Source: Baylisascaris procyonis
Lineage: Eukaryota; Nematoda; Chromadorea; Rhabditida; Ascarididae
Assembly: GCA_037389465.1 (NCBI GenBank)
Contig: JAZARR010000250.1
Span: 3,085,001-3,149,000, forward strand
Reading direction: 5' to 3'
Length of the DNA: 64,000 nucleotides
This document shows, piece after piece, positions 61,043 to 64,000 of this stretch. The number at the start of each line of letters is the position of its first letter. The first letter of the stretch is position 1. Both the position numbers and the translations under genes were made by a program. The notes under the pieces are model-generated. The model ran no database searches and was not told where the DNA came from. It was given only the letters and a program-made list of their open reading frames with translations.

Positions 61043-64000
61043 ACACTGCTAATACAATCCCGATAATTTGACTGATTTTTGTCCAAATATACGTGAAGCA
61101 GTGATCACGCCCACATGGTGAGCCAAGATAACCATGGAGTTTCTGTTATAGGGCGGCCCAGGATGTAACGAGTCAGTCAGTGGCCAAGCCACACAAGGAA
61201 GGAATTCCTCTGTGTGTACTTCGCCTTTCAACCTGTATCCAGCGTTTTTGCTCTTCCTATGTACTCTGGTTATGACTGTCATTCCACTGCATATACAGTG
61301 ATTACTAAAATGCACAGTAAAAACATTTTTATAGCCCCCCTAATATAACTGTTCAACATTTTCTTTCATTTTTTCATGCATGGCTTCTCGAACATTCCGT
61401 TGATGAAATAAATTTCAACTTTCTCCGTAATCGACGTGCACATCAATTTCAGCTTGCCAAAAGATGTTACAGTACAAACAGCGTTCTGCACAGTTTCCAT
61501 TTTCGCGTTGAACAAGTCTGGAATCTGTATCGCACCGATATCGTTAATGCACAAACTCCTACAACTTTTAATTGCAAGTGAGTTTTTCGATCTGCACACT
61601 ACTATTGCTTTAATATACACTATCGTTCAATAGGTGGTCTATTCGGCTAAATTGTAGCTTTCTGAATGTTTTGTTTTTCGTTTTTCTTAATGCTCTTATA
61701 CTTTCTTATATATATATCCTCATTTAGGAACGATAAAAATGAGAAAAAAAAATTGAAATATTTCATCAGTAGACTGCATTTGCATTCATTATGCGAATGA
61801 ATTTTATCGCTGTTGACACAAATTTTTCATCGCCTTCTTCAAATGATTCCAATTTGGTCGATGTTCATTAAGCATGGGCTAATCGTATTTGCAATCCTGT
61901 TTCGTCTTTTCTTTGACAATTCCTACGAAAGCAATGCCACATCGAATAACAAGTGCAATTTGCTTCAATGAACGCAAAAGACCGAAGTCTGGCTGGTTTT
62001 TTTTGGTTTTTTTGGTTTTTTTTGGTTTTTTTTGGTTTTTTTTTGGTTTTTTTTTTTCAGAAGAAAGCTGTCACTCTCCGTAGTGAAAATATCATAAAAC
62101 AGGAAATCTCTAGAAAGTATGTTTTGATTGTTGTTATGCATTCGCAGTTGTTTTTTTTTTTGATTTGCAAGTTGAAGAAGGTTTATATTTAAGTCGTTTA
62201 TTGCATTACTTCGATACACTCTTTCTTTTCATTCTAATTTCTATGTTGTAAAAATATTCGCATGTAAAAATACTAAAAAAAAAAAAGCAGTTTGCTTTAT
62301 TCATTTCATTCTGCAAGAAATGCAAAAATCCAACGAAATAGTCCATCCAGTGCATTTCTTACGAAATGAAACGCAACAATCGAATTACTTTGTTGGAGTT
62401 TTTACATACGACACTTTTACAACAGAGAAATTAGAGTACAAGGATGATGTAGCAAACGACTTACATGTGAACCTTCTTGAATTTGGAAATCAAAACAGAA
62501 AATACTAATTTACTAAAGATAGTCATAGCATACTTTTTCGAGATTTCCTCTTTTATGCTACTTCCACTGCGGAGAGAAACAGCTTTTACGAAAAAAAAAA
62601 AATAGTCAGACCGCTTTTTACCCCTTAAAGAAACGAAATAAGCTTCTTAGCAAAAATGACATTCTGTTTACATCAGAGTTGCCAACCGACGATGAAAAAC
62701 TCGTCAACAAAATGTGGGAAGAATGTGAGAGAAAATTCAGCAGTAAAAAGAAGTGTATGTCTATCTTATTTCATGTTAAAATACCCGCGTTTACTTGTCA
62801 GCTAACACGAAAACCGAATAGCTGCATATGCAATTGAAATTCTGTAAAATGAATGGCAAAATACACTTGTGCGCATGATAAAGTTGAAGTTAACGCCTAA
62901 GAAGTGCCAAAATATTGAAGGCAACTTCAAAGAAATGACACCTCTAGGTGCACGATCATGCATATGCTGCCATATACTCGATGCTTGTTTGACGCGAACC
63001 ATAGATTCAACTGAGCGATTCATGGCACGGCCGTGGATTTCGTTCACCTCGTAGCGAAATTGCCATGGATTCCGATGTTGAAGCCGCGCCATCTAGAGGA
63101 GATCTGTGGCCCGGTCATATGGCCGCCCTCAGGGACTCTTCCACCACTTCTGTACGATGCTGCATCCAGTGTGAAGTCAACTAAATTTTTGGCACTACTT
63201 CACTAAACACAGCTGTCAATAGAGAACTCATTCGATCGGAGTATGCATTGGTTATTTGCAGCCGACTAATTTCTGTCTCACTATGCAGGGCGCATATGTT
63301 GAATCGTTGTGAATTTCTAAATTATTTTCATTTTGCTGTTTAGCAACTGCTGGATGCAAATTTCGAATAAATACAAATTTCGACTACTCGCATTTTTTTG
63401 GATAAGCGTCAACTTTGGTGGCTGAGGAGTATGTTTAACTTTGCATGCAAAGTTTCAGCATTAGTCTACTAATAAAAATAACAACTTCGCCCATCAACGA
63501 TACATGGAGGATTGATTAATGCCCGAAAAAATCTCAAAATGAGTACCATTTTTTCCATTAAATTAGTGACCCCTTTATTATTTTCAAGATTCCAATCATT
63601 GAACGTCTCCAGTAATTAAAGGAGATGGTACTAAATTTGAAGATGATTTCTGTTTAACAGTGAGGGGGGTTTAACGATAAATAAGGTTTCGCTAACTATT
63701 TCAGCAGGTGCTCTGTTTCAGCACTTCCTGTTTGTGTGCCGACGTGCAGCAGCATGAATATAACCTGAAAAAACCCGAGTAGTAATGTCGGAATTTCGAT
63801 TAAGCATGCGTAACTTTGAAGAAGGAAGGGAGTAAGGTGACTAGGGTTAGGTATGCATGCATTCGACTGCGGACCGATTCGCTGGCGATTGAGGGCTCGT
63901 TCTTTTTGCCTAGATTTGCATCCTGAATGACTGCGTTTTGCTCTCTCCCTTCTCTAGGATCGAGGTCGATAACGCCAGTCATGAGCTTGGCTGCGTATTC
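61043..64000. other. Right-end region, no recognised gene
   Basis: Mostly AT-rich. GC-richer patches at 61085-61290, 63000-63140 and 63830-64000 hold minus-strand frames of 60-96 codons (for example ARLQHRNPWQFRYEVNEI near 63090) with no domain I recognise; these may be fragments of mobile elements or edge exons. A G/T simple repeat is listed separately. Confidence 0.4.
61995..62058 (+). repeat. (GGTTTTTTT)n tandem repeat
   Basis: Five to six GG pairs are separated by 7-9 Ts. It is not the nematode telomere repeat TTAGGC. Confidence 0.9.

Noticed and set aside
61995..62058. Telomeric repeat
   Set aside because: The unit is GGTTTTTTT with variable T length, not TTAGGC.

Overview
The window is nematode nuclear DNA. 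It is AT-rich and its genes are split by introns with GT..AG borders. Many 3' splice sites have the short nematode form TTTTCAG or TTTTAG. It carries the 3' end of a mab-5-type Hox gene, a close-packed three-gene cluster that looks like a nematode operon, and one exact genomic copy of the 22-nt SL1 spliced leader. The species cannot be fixed from the sequence. The introns are longer than usual in Caenorhabditis, so a parasitic lineage is possible, but that is a guess.

Layout. 1-5224 (+): last two coding exons of mab-5, with the rest of the gene off the left edge. 9572-15670 (-): two tandem paralogues of an unrecognised small protein with an N-myristoylation-type start and a basic tail. 17280-21750 (-): COX6B, NDUFC2 and TBCC, in that order of transcription, with gaps of 205 and 163 bp. 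25380-31994 (+): two tandem complete MMACHC/cblC genes (cobalamin-processing protein), with matching intron phases; the second needs a GC-AG intron. 34935-37319 (+): a RUNX (Runt-domain) gene. 39640-42994 (-): a secreted polyprotein of eight almost identical 52-residue units joined by RRKR furin-type sites. 43000-54080: no recognised gene. 54082-57758: a 3.7-kb foldback element, with inverted arms each built on six 178-bp tandem units and with 8-bp flanking direct repeats. 57767-59110: about 1.3 kb of A/C-rich simple sequence. 60088-60520: an LTR-like segment holding AATAAA followed directly by SL1. To the right end: no recognised gene.

How the genes relate. Two of the three operon genes encode inner-membrane respiratory subunits (complexes I and IV), and the third a tubulin-folding factor. 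The cblC pair belongs to vitamin B12 metabolism. Hox mab-5 and a Runt factor lie about 30 kb apart; in C. elegans both act in seam and male-tail cell lineages. The most unusual items are the SL1-bearing LTR-like sequence, the composite foldback element, the cblC duplication with its GC-AG intron, and the polyprotein repeat array.

Exon borders were placed by eye from reading frame, splice consensus and remembered family alignments. No search or RNA evidence was available.
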